DNA of 64,000 nt, taken from contig CABUKU010000004.1 of the NCBI GenBank assembly GCA_902492205.1, positions 114,887 to 178,886 of the forward strand. Direction: 5' to 3'. Positions 55,188-63,841 of this stretch are shown here, piece by piece. The DNA is from an uncultured Bacteroides sp. (GTDB lineage: Bacteria > Bacteroidota > Bacteroidia > Bacteroidales > Bacteroidaceae). The position numbers were made by a program, and so were the translations under genes. Under the pieces are notes generated by a model. The model was given only the letters and a program-made list of their open reading frames with translations. It ran no database searches and was not told the DNA's origin. Positions within the stretch are counted from its first letter, which is position 1, and every line of letters starts with the position of its first letter.

Positions 55188-56255
55188 ATGAAAACACATC
55201 TTTTCCATTTATTTTTTGGCTTGTTTATTCTTTGTGTGGCTTGCCGGTCAGGACACAAGCAGAACCGAATAGATAACGGAAGGATTCCTTTACTGGTATT
55301 TACTGATTTCGGACGGGATGTGGATGATGCGGAAGCATTTACTTATATTGCTAAAAATGATTCTTTTAATCTTGCAGGGGTGGTGTGTTGTGGATATATA
55401 CCTGAATGCCGCGCCAAATCATTAAACTTGTTTTTGCACTCATTGGGAACTGAAGTCCCTATCGCTGTTGGAGCGGCTTTACCTTTGGAAGTGACGGATT
55501 CTACCTTAATAACAAAATATCTTGTAGATCATTCTTTAGATGGCAAACCTTATGAATATACTTTATTTGAAAACTTAGCGGAAACGATTGATACTTCCCG
55601 ATTTTTGACAAACATTGATGCAGATTACTTGGTCGATTCTTTATTGAATTGCTATAAAGGTCGGCTAAGGATAGTTGTGCTGTCGCAAGCCACTGATGTA
55701 GCACATTATTTTAATCAATATCCTGATCGGACATCGGATGTACATTCTATATATATTCAAGGACAAGCTGTTGTTGATAGCATTAACAAAAGACTTTCAC
55801 CGGATGAGGCTGCTTATAATTTGAAAGAAGATTTGGAAGCAGCTAGGATATTGTTATCATTGCAGGATTCGGCACCTTTAATATTCTTAGGTAAATATGC
55901 TGCTTATCCAATGGCTTATTCTACAGAAGAGTTTCGCCGGATGTCGCAGAATAACGGTAAAGCAGGAGAATATCTTTATCAGGCGGCGGTCAAAGGATTG
56001 GAATGCTTTGCACAGAGGGATTCTTCTACTTTCTATCGCGTGTTTAATCTCGCACCGTTTGTTCCATTATCTAAAGCTGTGGAGGAATCCGGAAAATTAT
56101 CCAATCCTTATGATTTGCTGACAGTCATTGCGATTGATAAACCTGAACTGTTCAATAGTCATAAGGTTGGAAAGCATACTCTTATCGGGGTGAGGAAAGA
56201 AGATAATCCTATTGCCGGATTTCAGAAATTGAAAAAACTTATTTTAGGATTGTAA
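55188..56255 (+). CDS. Nucleoside hydrolase-like lipoprotein
   Basis: The 355-residue lipoprotein (Cys in CVAC) has the inosine-uridine nucleoside hydrolase signature TDFGRDVDDAEAFTYI (DxxxDxDD, metal ligands) and EVPIAVGAALPLE, with NID-rich segments later. It would split nucleosides or a related N-glycoside outside the cytoplasm. Its last 17 bp overlap the convergent GH95 gene. Co-transcribed with the HAD phosphatase. Good family call, substrate unknown. Confidence 0.85.
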   Translation: MKTHLFHLFFGLFILCVACRSGHKQNRIDNGRIPLLVFTDFGRDVDDAEAFTYIAKNDSFNLAGVVCCGYIPECRAKSLNLFLHSLGTEVPIAVGAALPLEVTDSTLITKYLVDHSLDGKPYEYTLFENLAETIDTSRFLTNIDADYLVDSLLNCYKGRLRIVVLSQATDVAHYFNQYPDRTSDVHSIYIQGQAVVDSINKRLSPDEAAYNLKEDLEAARILLSLQDSAPLIFLGKYAAYPMAYSTEEFRRMSQNNGKAGEYLYQAAVKGLECFAQRDSSTFYRVFNLAPFVPLSKAVEESGKLSNPYDLLTVIAIDKPELFNSHKVGKHTLIGVRKEDNPIAGFQKLKKLILGL

Positions 56256-58680
56256 GCTCGTTTTGTTCCGTTATGCCGATAGAGTAAGTTTTACCTGTCT
56301 CTGTTTTAAATATTAGTTGCTTTTCACCATATCTTATTGTACATGGAACACCGGATTTTGAAAGAACGGTTGCATTTTCAAGTTTGCCATTTTTCCACTT
56401 AACGGATATTTCAAAATTTCCTTTTGCACAGATACCCGAAATTAAACCCTCTTTCCAAGCATTTGGTAAAGCAGGTAGTAAATGGATAAATCCCATGTGA
56501 CTTTGTACTAACATTTCTGTGACACCTGCCGTTCCACCAAAATTCCCGTCAATCTGAAAAGGAGGGTGAGTATCCCATAAATTATCAAGGGTACAGTTTT
56601 TAAGAAGATTTCCGAACAAGGTATAAGCATGATTACCGTTATGAAGTCTTGCCCATTGATTCAGCTTCCATCCCATGCTCCAACCTGTAGCGAAGTCGCC
56701 ACGATGTATGAGCACTGTTTGGCAGGCTTGTGCAAGATTGGGTGTAGTTATGGGAGAAATGGTGTGTCCCGGATGCAGTCCGAAAAGGTGATTTACATGT
56801 CGATGATTATCTTTCGGATCATCAATATCTTTAGACCACTCCATTAATTGACCATAACGACCTATTTTGTAGGGGGCTAAATTATCTAATACTTTTTGCC
56901 ATTCTTTACGCTCTTTACTGTCTTTGCCTAATATTATGCTTGCTTGGATGGCGTCGGTGAGAATTTCCCGGACAACGGCATGAACAAATGTTGCTCCCTC
57001 GTCTATTGGTCCGTGTTCGGGAGAAGTAGAAGGAGCAGCAGTATAACTCCCGTTGGGTTTGTGCCAGAGATAATCTGTAGCAAACTGTGCACTGCTTTTA
57101 ATAAGATCATATCCTGTTTCTTTCAGGAACTTTTTGTCGCGGGTATAATCATAGTATTCCCAAATATGTGTGGCAAGCCACGGGCCTGCCATCGGATTAA
57201 AATTCCATGACATGTCTTCACTGCTCAAAGGCGATGTGAAACCAAATATGTTGCCGGATATGGAGGCAGTCCATCCACGTGCATCAAAGTATGCCTGTGC
57301 TGTCCTCTCACCCGGTTTCACTAAAGTACGGATAAAATCGACAAGCGGTAACATACATTCACTGAGGTTAGTAGAACATGCCGGCCAGTAATTCATTTGT
57401 ATGTTGATGTTGTTATGATAATCTACCCGCCACGGACCGTCTGTATTATTGTGCCACATGCCTTGCAGATTAGCCGGGAGATTTCCGGGACGTGAACTCG
57501 CAATGAGCAGGTATCGCCCGAATTGAAAATAGAGTTCTTCCAGATAATAATCCTGTTTGCCGGAACGATAGGCAGCTAAACGCTTATCAGTAGGTATGTC
57601 ATTATAAGTTTTCTCCGGGTTTAAAGAGAACTTCACCCGGTTGAATAAGGAAGAATAATCTTCCCTGTGCCGTTTGTAGAGTTCTTTATAACTTTTGTCG
57701 GATGTTTGATTAATGATTTTATGTGTACTTTTCTCCGGATTTACTCCAACATAAGTTTTTGGATTGGAAAAGTCAGGGTTGAAGTTCATCCGGTAATCCG
57801 TATCGGCAGAAAGAAGAAACATAACTTCGTCAGCATCTTCTACTTTGATTTTATTATTTATGGTACTGATTTTTCCATTCTTCTGAATGGCTTTTATGCG
57901 GATATTGAATTTCATTTGGTTGTTGTTCAATACTCCCGAATAGAGCAACTCATCGTTGCCAATCATTGTTACTTTGCCTGTAGCATCCGGGTTTGGAGCA
58001 TAGCTGAACATGAGATTCTGTTTACCGGGTTTATCGGCCGAAAACTTCATTACTATTACACTGTCGGGGTAAGAGGCAAAGTAGTTACGCGTATAAAAAC
58101 AACCGTCCTTATGAAAAGAAACTTCTACCATTGCCGAGTCAAGAGATAAAGCCCGCTTATAACCGCTCATATTCACTTCGCTAAGTCCTGTTTCTACATA
58201 AACTTCTCCCATTGTGGTGAAATTGCCAAAGCGGAACGGCTTTTCTGCGTTTGGTTCGTAAGGAGTTAATCCGTTGAAATTTTCTTTAGTCAGCTTTTCT
58301 GCTAAATTTTGATTGCCTTCGGCAAATGCTTTACGTATATCTTTCAGTAAATGAGCAGACTGTTTATTAACATTCCAATAGTATGAAGCTCCTTTGGATG
58401 TATTTGGTCCTCCTTTCCAAAGTGATTTTTCATTTAGGGTAATTCGTTCCGCACTAATAGAACCCATAATATTTGCTCCGATACTTCCATTGCCAATAGG
58501 TAACGAACGGCTTTCCCAATCCGAATCCGGATTATTTCCATTGCCTTCGGCGTATTTCCAAATGGCAGTTCCGTTTAGATTATTTGGCGTGTCAAACCAA
58601 ATAGTATAATTTGTACTATCGGCAAATAGATTTATATTATTTAGAAGGAATCCTATAATTAGAAGTAGGAGTGTTTTCAT
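56239..58680 (-). CDS. Alpha-L-fucosidase, GH95
   Basis: The 813-residue secreted enzyme has a signal peptide of about 20 residues and the GH95 plan: N-terminal domain (LPIGNGSIGANIMGSISAERITLNEKSLWKGG), central toroid with HNNINIQMNYWPACSTNLSECMLPL and STSPEHGPIDEGATFVHAVVREIL, and NHRHVNHLFGLHPGHTIS ... ATGWSMGWKLNQWARL near the end. It removes alpha-1,2-linked fucose (or galactose in some members), as from mucin or human-milk glycans. It converges with the nucleoside hydrolase gene. It stands alone, without a SusCD pair. Confidence 0.93.
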   Translation of the reverse strand: MKTLLLLIIGFLLNNINLFADSTNYTIWFDTPNNLNGTAIWKYAEGNGNNPDSDWESRSLPIGNGSIGANIMGSISAERITLNEKSLWKGGPNTSKGASYYWNVNKQSAHLLKDIRKAFAEGNQNLAEKLTKENFNGLTPYEPNAEKPFRFGNFTTMGEVYVETGLSEVNMSGYKRALSLDSAMVEVSFHKDGCFYTRNYFASYPDSVIVMKFSADKPGKQNLMFSYAPNPDATGKVTMIGNDELLYSGVLNNNQMKFNIRIKAIQKNGKISTINNKIKVEDADEVMFLLSADTDYRMNFNPDFSNPKTYVGVNPEKSTHKIINQTSDKSYKELYKRHREDYSSLFNRVKFSLNPEKTYNDIPTDKRLAAYRSGKQDYYLEELYFQFGRYLLIASSRPGNLPANLQGMWHNNTDGPWRVDYHNNINIQMNYWPACSTNLSECMLPLVDFIRTLVKPGERTAQAYFDARGWTASISGNIFGFTSPLSSEDMSWNFNPMAGPWLATHIWEYYDYTRDKKFLKETGYDLIKSSAQFATDYLWHKPNGSYTAAPSTSPEHGPIDEGATFVHAVVREILTDAIQASIILGKDSKERKEWQKVLDNLAPYKIGRYGQLMEWSKDIDDPKDNHRHVNHLFGLHPGHTISPITTPNLAQACQTVLIHRGDFATGWSMGWKLNQWARLHNGNHAYTLFGNLLKNCTLDNLWDTHPPFQIDGNFGGTAGVTEMLVQSHMGFIHLLPALPNAWKEGLISGICAKGNFEISVKWKNGKLENATVLSKSGVPCTIRYGEKQLIFKTETGKTYSIGITEQNELTILK

Positions 58681-58699
58681 AATGTTAGATTAATGTAAT

Positions 58700-59662
58700 T
58701 TATTCAGGTTGTACCTCATTGGGAGACGGAAGCTGTTTCCAACCTTCGCCAAAAGTATCATAAGCATCGGTAACTACTACAAAAGCACGTGGATCGGCTT
58801 CTTTTATTTTGATTTTCACACTGGTTACTTCTTTATAACTGACTACCAGAAATAACATTTCCTTATCTGCTCCGGTGTAAAGTCCGCTACTCTTGATACA
58901 AGTAGCTGTACGGTCCAAATCAACAAGTATATAATTATGTAACTCGGTCATTTCCTTATCACTAATGACAAAAATAAGTTTATCATTCTTTTCTCCGTTT
59001 ATGATATAAGCTATTACGCGAGAAATAACAAAGATAGAGATAAGAGAATAAAAAGACAAATACCATGACGGTTGTGCCGTATCATCGGCATTACCTATTC
59101 CAAAACCGATAACTACCAATCCGAAACAAACCACAGTAGCGTCTACCAACAAAATAGCACTTGAAAAACGGATGTGGCAATATTTCTGGAGTAACATACC
59201 TATAATATCACTGCCTCCCGTTGTAGCCTGATTGCGTATAACAATCCCCGTGCCTATTCCGATAATAGCTGCTCCGATGATACAGGTTAGCATTAGATGA
59301 TTTGTCATATCCATGCTTCCGCCTAACAGTTGAGTAGGATCTAATCGTTCCAAGGCTTCTTGGGTGGGATATACGAGGCGGGACATAACATTCATTATTA
59401 AAGGAGTAATCAATGCCGCGGCGATTGTACGTATTCCGAGTTTAGAACCAAGTAAAACGACAGAAATGATTAATAAAGGTATATCAAACATATAACCAAA
59501 TGTACCGACTTGTATGGATGGAAAGAGGTTATGAAGTACGATGCTGGCACCGTATACACCACCCGGAACAATATTATAGGGATTGATAAAAAGAACAAAA
59601 CCTGCTGCCAATATAGTACATCCTAAGAGGATGCTAATCCACGTACATAACGTTTTTCTCAT
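58700..59662 (-). CDS. YitT family membrane protein (DUF161/DUF2179)
   Basis: The 320-residue protein has YitT-type N-terminal membrane segments (CTWISILLGCTILAAGFVLFINPYNIVPGGVYGASIVLHNLFP) and a C-terminal soluble DUF2179 domain (AFVVVTDAYDTFGEG ... KIKIKEADPRAF). ATG 59662 is preferred to the in-frame TTG at 59674; a -7 box TATATTTG lies at 59686-59693. Family function is unknown. Monocistronic. Confidence 0.9.
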   Translation of the reverse strand: MRKTLCTWISILLGCTILAAGFVLFINPYNIVPGGVYGASIVLHNLFPSIQVGTFGYMFDIPLLIISVVLLGSKLGIRTIAAALITPLIMNVMSRLVYPTQEALERLDPTQLLGGSMDMTNHLMLTCIIGAAIIGIGTGIVIRNQATTGGSDIIGMLLQKYCHIRFSSAILLVDATVVCFGLVVIGFGIGNADDTAQPSWYLSFYSLISIFVISRVIAYIINGEKNDKLIFVISDKEMTELHNYILVDLDRTATCIKSSGLYTGADKEMLFLVVSYKEVTSVKIKIKEADPRAFVVVTDAYDTFGEGWKQLPSPNEVQPE

Positions 59663-59685
59663 AATGATATTCAATTTTTATTCGG

Positions 59686-59693
59686 CAAATATA
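59686..59693 (-). promoter_or_regulatory. -7 box of yitT-like gene
   Basis: Minus-strand TATATTTG, 23 bp before the ATG at 59662. Confidence 0.45.
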
Positions 59694-59753
59694 CAAAAAA
59701 GTCTTTTCCTGTATGAATTTTAAACTGATAAGTCATGGATGAAGGGAAATAAA

Positions 59754-59783
59754 AAAGCCTCTTACGACTAAGAAGCTCTTTAT
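59754..59783 (-). terminator. Weak terminator after the 49-aa gene
   Basis: AAAAGCCTCTTA and TAAGAAGCTCTTT form an imperfect stem. T-rich sequence follows on the minus strand. Confidence 0.4.
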
Positions 59784-59801
59784 ATTATGTAATTGAGAAA
59801 A

Positions 59802-59951
59802 TTATTTGCCCTCTCTTATAGCTTTCTGTTGGTTCAAACGTTCCTGTTGTTCCCTTTTTTCTTCTAATGATATGGGTTGCTTGCTCCAAGAGGCTATTGA
59901 TTGGCGAGTGCGCTCTATCCATTCTTTATGAAATTCGTTGATGTATTCCAT
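59802..59951 (-). CDS. Small hydrophilic protein (49 aa), unknown
   Basis: A 49-residue frame (MEYINEFHKEWIERTRQSIAS ... EKREQQERLNQQKAIREGK) is hydrophilic, without signal peptide, with a helical, Gln/Glu/Lys-rich second half. It is too short for a common gene cut-off but begins with ATG and ends 20 bp before the terminator-like stem. I do not recognise it. Coding is likely from composition and the terminator, not proven. Confidence 0.45.
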   Translation of the reverse strand: MEYINEFHKEWIERTRQSIASWSKQPISLEEKREQQERLNQQKAIREGK

Positions 59952-60059
59952 AATCTTTTAATTATGAATTTATGCAAATATAGTTATTTCGTTTGTATTT
60001 AACAACATTTGGGGTATATGGTTGCTGCATATTATTTTAAAAATAGTAATCAAATGGAA

Positions 60060-60098
60060 AAGAGGAACAATAAAGTTTGATTTACTTTTGTTCCTCTT
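60060..60098 (-). terminator. Terminator of secreted-protein cluster
   Basis: AAGAGGAACAA (60060-60070) pairs with TTGTTCCTCTT (60088-60098), 11 bp, 26 bp after the stop at 60125. Confidence 0.75.
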
Positions 60099-60124
60099 CT
60101 TATTATTCTTTTGAATTGATATTG

Positions 60125-61525
60125 TTAATTTATTCTTTGTTCATAGCCATAATTGCTATTCTGATATTCTATTCCAGTTTCAATACACTTTAGATATGTA
60201 TTTATCTTTTGATGATTAGACCAGCTTTTACTTATGCTGTATTCCATCTGACCGGAACTCTTATCAATATAAGATTTGAACTTTCCTTCATAACTATCCA
60301 CATACCATGCTTTTTCTATTGTAATAGTCGTCTCATAGGTTCCTTTCGGTAAACCTGAATAAGAAACACGGAGAATTGGATTTTTGTATTCAGTATATTT
60401 ATATGTGATAGGTGCAATATATCTTTGTTGCTCACTTTTTTCCGAATAAGTTATAACGTTTTCTATTTTAATACTTTTTCCGAGTGTTTCGACTGCAATT
60501 TGACTGTCATCATAGTATATAATTTTATTACCGTCTATATGATAAGCTCTTATGTAATAAGTTTCGTTTTGACTTATTGGCGAAATTATCCATTCTTCTT
60601 TTTTAAATGCTTCGTCTATATAAGAATCTGTAATTTGGGGCTTGGGAGAAGTACTGTAACAAAGGCCAAATGTACTGATAGTATTAGAAATTTTTGCTTT
60701 AAGGCTAATGGTATAAGTACTGATTCCGGTTAGAGTTAATAAAATATTAGAAGTAGAAACACCTAATGTTTGAAAAAATGATTCCTCACCATATTTTATC
60801 TCTTCTCTTACTTTTGCATAAAAACGTGCATAATATTTAGTTGCATTATTTAAATTAGACAAAGTGATATTGATAACATCTGTATTCACTTTGTTAATAT
60901 TATCATCTATTGTAGGAAGCGAATGTGTAGAATAGCATATTCCGCGTTCTTTAATTATTTCTTTGTTACCCAGTATTGTTCCTTTTATCAGAGCAGAAGA
61001 GGCGGTAACATCTTCAATGATCGGTGCCGAAATATTTACTTCACCTTCTTGCCCATCGTCAGGATCGGTCGGAGTATTGATGATGTCAAAAATAAAATAT
61101 CCAGAGACATTATTAGTACGTTCTATGTCTCCCGACAGAATTTCATCTTTGCCTGAGTACGTTCCTTCATTCTGGGAATTGAATGTTAGGGTAACTTCTA
61201 AATGGTGTTCTACTTTTGTATCATCTATGTTTATTGTATATTCGAGGATATATTTTGCCGTGTTTTTATCTGTTCTGTTATATGTGGCATAGGTATTTTC
61301 TATGTTCCATGATTTATCGTGCGGAGTAATTAATACACTATTATTTGATTCTATAATCGTATCTATAAACCAGCTGTCAATGTTAGAGCTTGTACAAAGT
61401 CGCATATTTTTACCTTGAATGGATACCGGAGCATATTCTATGGAATCTTCAGGAGAGTTCTCTTTACTGCAAGCGCTAAAAAGAATACATAAAAGTAGAC
61501 TTATTAATGTAGTTGCCGTTTTCAT
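60125..61525 (-). CDS. Lipoprotein with repeated fibronectin-like domains
   Basis: The 466-residue lipoprotein (Cys in FSAC) is beta-rich. Two Fn3-like modules are visible: IIEDVTASSALIKGTIL ... ERGICYSTHSLPTID ... LNNATKYYARFYAKV, and ISTYTISLKAKIS ... FGLCYSTSPKPQI ... NETYYIRAYHIDGN. These 'GxCYST' repeats are common in Bacteroidetes surface proteins. No catalytic motif. It ends a run of secreted proteins. Function unknown. Confidence 0.7.
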   Translation of the reverse strand: MKTATTLISLLLCILFSACSKENSPEDSIEYAPVSIQGKNMRLCTSSNIDSWFIDTIIESNNSVLITPHDKSWNIENTYATYNRTDKNTAKYILEYTINIDDTKVEHHLEVTLTFNSQNEGTYSGKDEILSGDIERTNNVSGYFIFDIINTPTDPDDGQEGEVNISAPIIEDVTASSALIKGTILGNKEIIKERGICYSTHSLPTIDDNINKVNTDVINITLSNLNNATKYYARFYAKVREEIKYGEESFFQTLGVSTSNILLTLTGISTYTISLKAKISNTISTFGLCYSTSPKPQITDSYIDEAFKKEEWIISPISQNETYYIRAYHIDGNKIIYYDDSQIAVETLGKSIKIENVITYSEKSEQQRYIAPITYKYTEYKNPILRVSYSGLPKGTYETTITIEKAWYVDSYEGKFKSYIDKSSGQMEYSISKSWSNHQKINTYLKCIETGIEYQNSNYGYEQRIN

Positions 61526-61588
61526 AGTTGTTTTTTATATTTGGTTATTCAAAATATGGATTAGAATCTAAAAATCAATAGGTAATAC

Positions 61589-62140
61589 TTACCAATCATT
61601 ATCAGAATTGCTGGGATCCGATTTTAAAAAATTCTCTAATTCGATAAATGTTTTGTCTGTATAATTGCAGAAATAGTATGCGATATTAACCATAAACTTT
61701 TTTTCTTTAAGAAAATATTTATGCATACTATATATGTTTCTTTCTATGCCTATATCATAGAATGTATGTGGTATAATGGTTGCTTTAATTTTTCCATCTT
61801 TAACTGTAATTGTATAGTTGTAAAGAACCATTGTATGGGTATAATAATATGGTAATCTATCAGATTGTTCCCGGACTATATATTTATCATCAGTGAAAGA
61901 TACTTTATTGGAATTAAAGTTGCTTGTTTGAATTCTATGATTAAAATAGTTTTGAACTTTATTTGATAGTTCTTGTTTACTCAAGTTGCTAAGTTCTATG
62001 ACTTTTGATAATGTAATGACTCCATCTTTTACTATCCACCGTTCTTTAACAGCTTCATATTTTTCTTTTTTATTTTGGGCTAATAGTGTTATATTACCAT
62101 ATAGTAAAGTCAAAATAAGAATAGATATGATTTGTCTCAT
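61589..62140 (-). CDS. Secreted DUF4468-like protein
   Basis: The 183-residue protein has a signal peptide ending LLAQ. The mature part includes VKDGVITLSKVIELSNLSKQELSNKVQNYFNHR and a beta strand pair (YTHTMVLYNYTITVKDGKIKATIIPHTFYDIG), typical of DUF4468, a TATA-box-binding-like fold of unknown role in Bacteroidetes. Co-directional with its neighbours. Confidence 0.65.
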   Translation of the reverse strand: MRQIISILILTLLYGNITLLAQNKKEKYEAVKERWIVKDGVITLSKVIELSNLSKQELSNKVQNYFNHRIQTSNFNSNKVSFTDDKYIVREQSDRLPYYYTHTMVLYNYTITVKDGKIKATIIPHTFYDIGIERNIYSMHKYFLKEKKFMVNIAYYFCNYTDKTFIELENFLKSDPSNSDNDW

Positions 62141-62158
62141 AATATTGTTTTTATTAGT

Positions 62159-62770
62159 TTAATCCCAATATCCTGTGCCATTACAAACAGAACATTTGCG
62201 CCCATTTGTAGGAGTGCATTGTTCGCATTTTATGGCATTGCCCTCATACCCGCGAAAATAACCTGTTCCATGACATGAACCGCATATGCCGGTTCCTTTG
62301 CAGGACTGGCAAATTGACCTGTGACTTGTTGAGTTTCGGGGAGTTATGTTTTGTGTCGGTTGAGACGGAATGGCTATGTTTGAGCCACCATCTACGTATG
62401 TAGATTTAAATGTTGCTTTAAATCTTTGTGTGCGAGATGTTAAAGTCATTTTAAATAAATCGAAAGAGAATTCATCATTTTCTCCAATGAATGTTTGAAT
62501 ATCTTTAATAGGCAGCTCCAATCTATAATTACGTCCATTCATAGCGAAATATATAAGATAATAATCTGAATATGGGTAGTTCTTGATAATCTTTAAGCGG
62601 ATGTCTTTCACATTTTCATTATCAATGCATGTAAGATATGCCGTAGGAGCATTTGCTTCAGCTATATTTTTAGCTTGTTTATATACATCCTCAAAACTTT
62701 GTGCCATAGTGTAACATGGTAAGATGCAGATGCAAATAATAGATATAATTTTAAAAAAAATCGGTTTCAT
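62159..62770 (-). CDS. Secreted protein with DnaJ-like cysteine-rich zinc finger
   Basis: The 203-residue protein (start ATG 62770; upstream ATG 62803 would overlap the previous gene) has a signal peptide ending TMAQ. Its C-terminus carries CQSCKGTG, CGSCHGTG, CEQC and CSVCNGTG, the four-CxxC(GxG) plan of the DnaJ central domain. No J domain is present. The middle is a beta-rich domain of unknown type. Zinc binding by an exported protein is unusual but seen in some Bacteroidetes proteins of this kind. Role unknown. Confidence 0.7.
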   Translation of the reverse strand: MKPIFFKIISIICICILPCYTMAQSFEDVYKQAKNIAEANAPTAYLTCIDNENVKDIRLKIIKNYPYSDYYLIYFAMNGRNYRLELPIKDIQTFIGENDEFSFDLFKMTLTSRTQRFKATFKSTYVDGGSNIAIPSQPTQNITPRNSTSHRSICQSCKGTGICGSCHGTGYFRGYEGNAIKCEQCTPTNGRKCSVCNGTGYWD

Positions 62771-62781
62771 TATTCTGTTTA

Positions 62782-63249
62782 TTAATTGATAGTTCCTGTA
62801 CATTGTAATTCAAGTAAAGAGCTTCCATTCATATTACTGAATACATATTTACTTCCGGTCATAGTAAATTCGCCTCGGCTGGAAAATGCTAAAATTGTTT
62901 TATATTGGAAACTGCGCACATGCCCTCCTGCATTTTGCATGACGGAGAAACTGAGTGTAGCTGTGTTTTCGCCTGTCTTTTCATAAGTATATGTTCCCCA
63001 ATCCACTGACCAGTTTGGTTGGCAATCTGTTGTGTTTAGAATCTCAATCGCCCCACTTTCACCATAACGTTTGCTTTGTCCGGAATATGTATAAGTTCCT
63101 TCCCATTCAATTTTAATGCCTCTTGATAAAGTGGTAGGGGCTAATGATCCATTTTCATAGTTTGAATCGTTTTCGTCGTTGTCTTTGCTACAAGACGAGA
63201 GTGGTAAGCAACATATGCTTAATACTAGTACTAAATTTTGTAATTTCAT
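62782..63249 (-). CDS. Small lipoprotein, unknown
   Basis: The 155-residue lipoprotein (Cys in LSSC) is acidic after the lipobox (SKDNDENDSNYENG) and then beta-rich (GIKIEWEGTYTYSGQSKRYGESGAIEIL). No known domain. It starts the secreted-protein run read toward 60125, with 11 bp to the next gene. Confidence 0.65.
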   Translation of the reverse strand: MKLQNLVLVLSICCLPLSSCSKDNDENDSNYENGSLAPTTLSRGIKIEWEGTYTYSGQSKRYGESGAIEILNTTDCQPNWSVDWGTYTYEKTGENTATLSFSVMQNAGGHVRSFQYKTILAFSSRGEFTMTGSKYVFSNMNGSSLLELQCTGTIN

Positions 63250-63339
63250 ATTTTATTTTTTTATGTTTATGTAAAGGTCTATATAAAAGTAGGATATAGA
63301 TATGAGGCAGCGTTGAAAGATAATCAACAATATTGTTGA

Positions 63340-63555
63340 TTATTTATCACACATATCATATTCTCGAGTGTAGTATTTGAAAAAGTTATGTTTTAATATC
63401 AAAGATATTCGTAACAATTGTTCGGTATCAATACTTTGTCGTCGGAAAATAGAATATATATTTGTCCTGTCGCAATAAAGTTTTCTAGCGAACCATGCAA
63501 CAGAACGTTCTTGGCGGTGAAGTTCTTCTTCTATGAGTTGACCGATGTGAACCAT
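63340..63555 (-). CDS. Small XRE-type helix-turn-helix protein
   Basis: The 71-residue protein looks like a lone HTH: IGQLIEEELHRQERSVAWFARKLYCDRTNIYSIFRRQSIDTEQLLRISLIL, with turn at FARKLYCDRTNIYSIFR. It is likely a DNA-binding regulator. Its upstream region (63556-63841) holds a strongly folded element and could control it. Which genes it controls is unknown. Confidence 0.7.
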   Translation of the reverse strand: MVHIGQLIEEELHRQERSVAWFARKLYCDRTNIYSIFRRQSIDTEQLLRISLILKHNFFKYYTREYDMCDK

Positions 63556-63564
63556 AATAAAAAA

Positions 63565-63726
63565 GGCGGAACCATTCGACTTATTTCAATCTGAGGTACC
63601 GCCAAGCACCCTGTCCATTAATAAGTACGAACAGTTCACGCCCAACACAGACGTGAACCTTCTTCTACTTATTCTCTGGACTTAAAATTGGCGGTTTTCA
63701 GATTGGAGAATAAGAGCTAAAAGCTC
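63565..63726 (+). ncRNA. Candidate structured RNA/leader with alternative pairing
   Basis: On the plus strand CAATCTGA pairs with TCAGATTG (63587-63594 with 63698-63705), ACCGCCAA with TTGGCGGT, GTCCA with TGGAC, AATAAGT with ACTTATT, and GTTCACG with CGTGAAC, giving one rod of about 130 nt with no mismatch in the listed stems. GG opposite TT in the outer stem are wobble pairs on the plus strand but mismatches on the minus strand, which slightly favours plus. CCGCC can instead pair with GGCGG at 63565-63569, so two exclusive folds exist. A possible plus-strand promoter (TTTG 63435, TATATTTG 63457-63464) lies inside the HTH gene. Identity unknown. Confidence 0.35.
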
Positions 63727-63792
63727 AAGTATCTTCTAATAAGTATGAGAATGGAAACGCTTTTCCAATTGTTTATTGTTTTAAATAAAAAT

Positions 63793-63822
63793 AGGAGAGT
63801 GGGGTATAAAATCCACTCTCCT
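63793..63822 (-). terminator. Terminator of GGGtGRT-type gene
   Basis: AGGAGAGTGG (63793-63802) and CCACTCTCCT (63813-63822) form a 10-bp stem 20 bp after the stop; ATTTTTATTT follows on the minus strand. Confidence 0.85.
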
Positions 63823-63841
63823 TATATATAAGTAACTTAAA

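Larger units (their letters stand above)
63556..63841. other. Non-coding region with structured element and terminator
   Basis: No protein gene. It contains the folded element at 63565-63726 and the terminator of the GGGtGRT-type gene. Confidence 0.6.
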
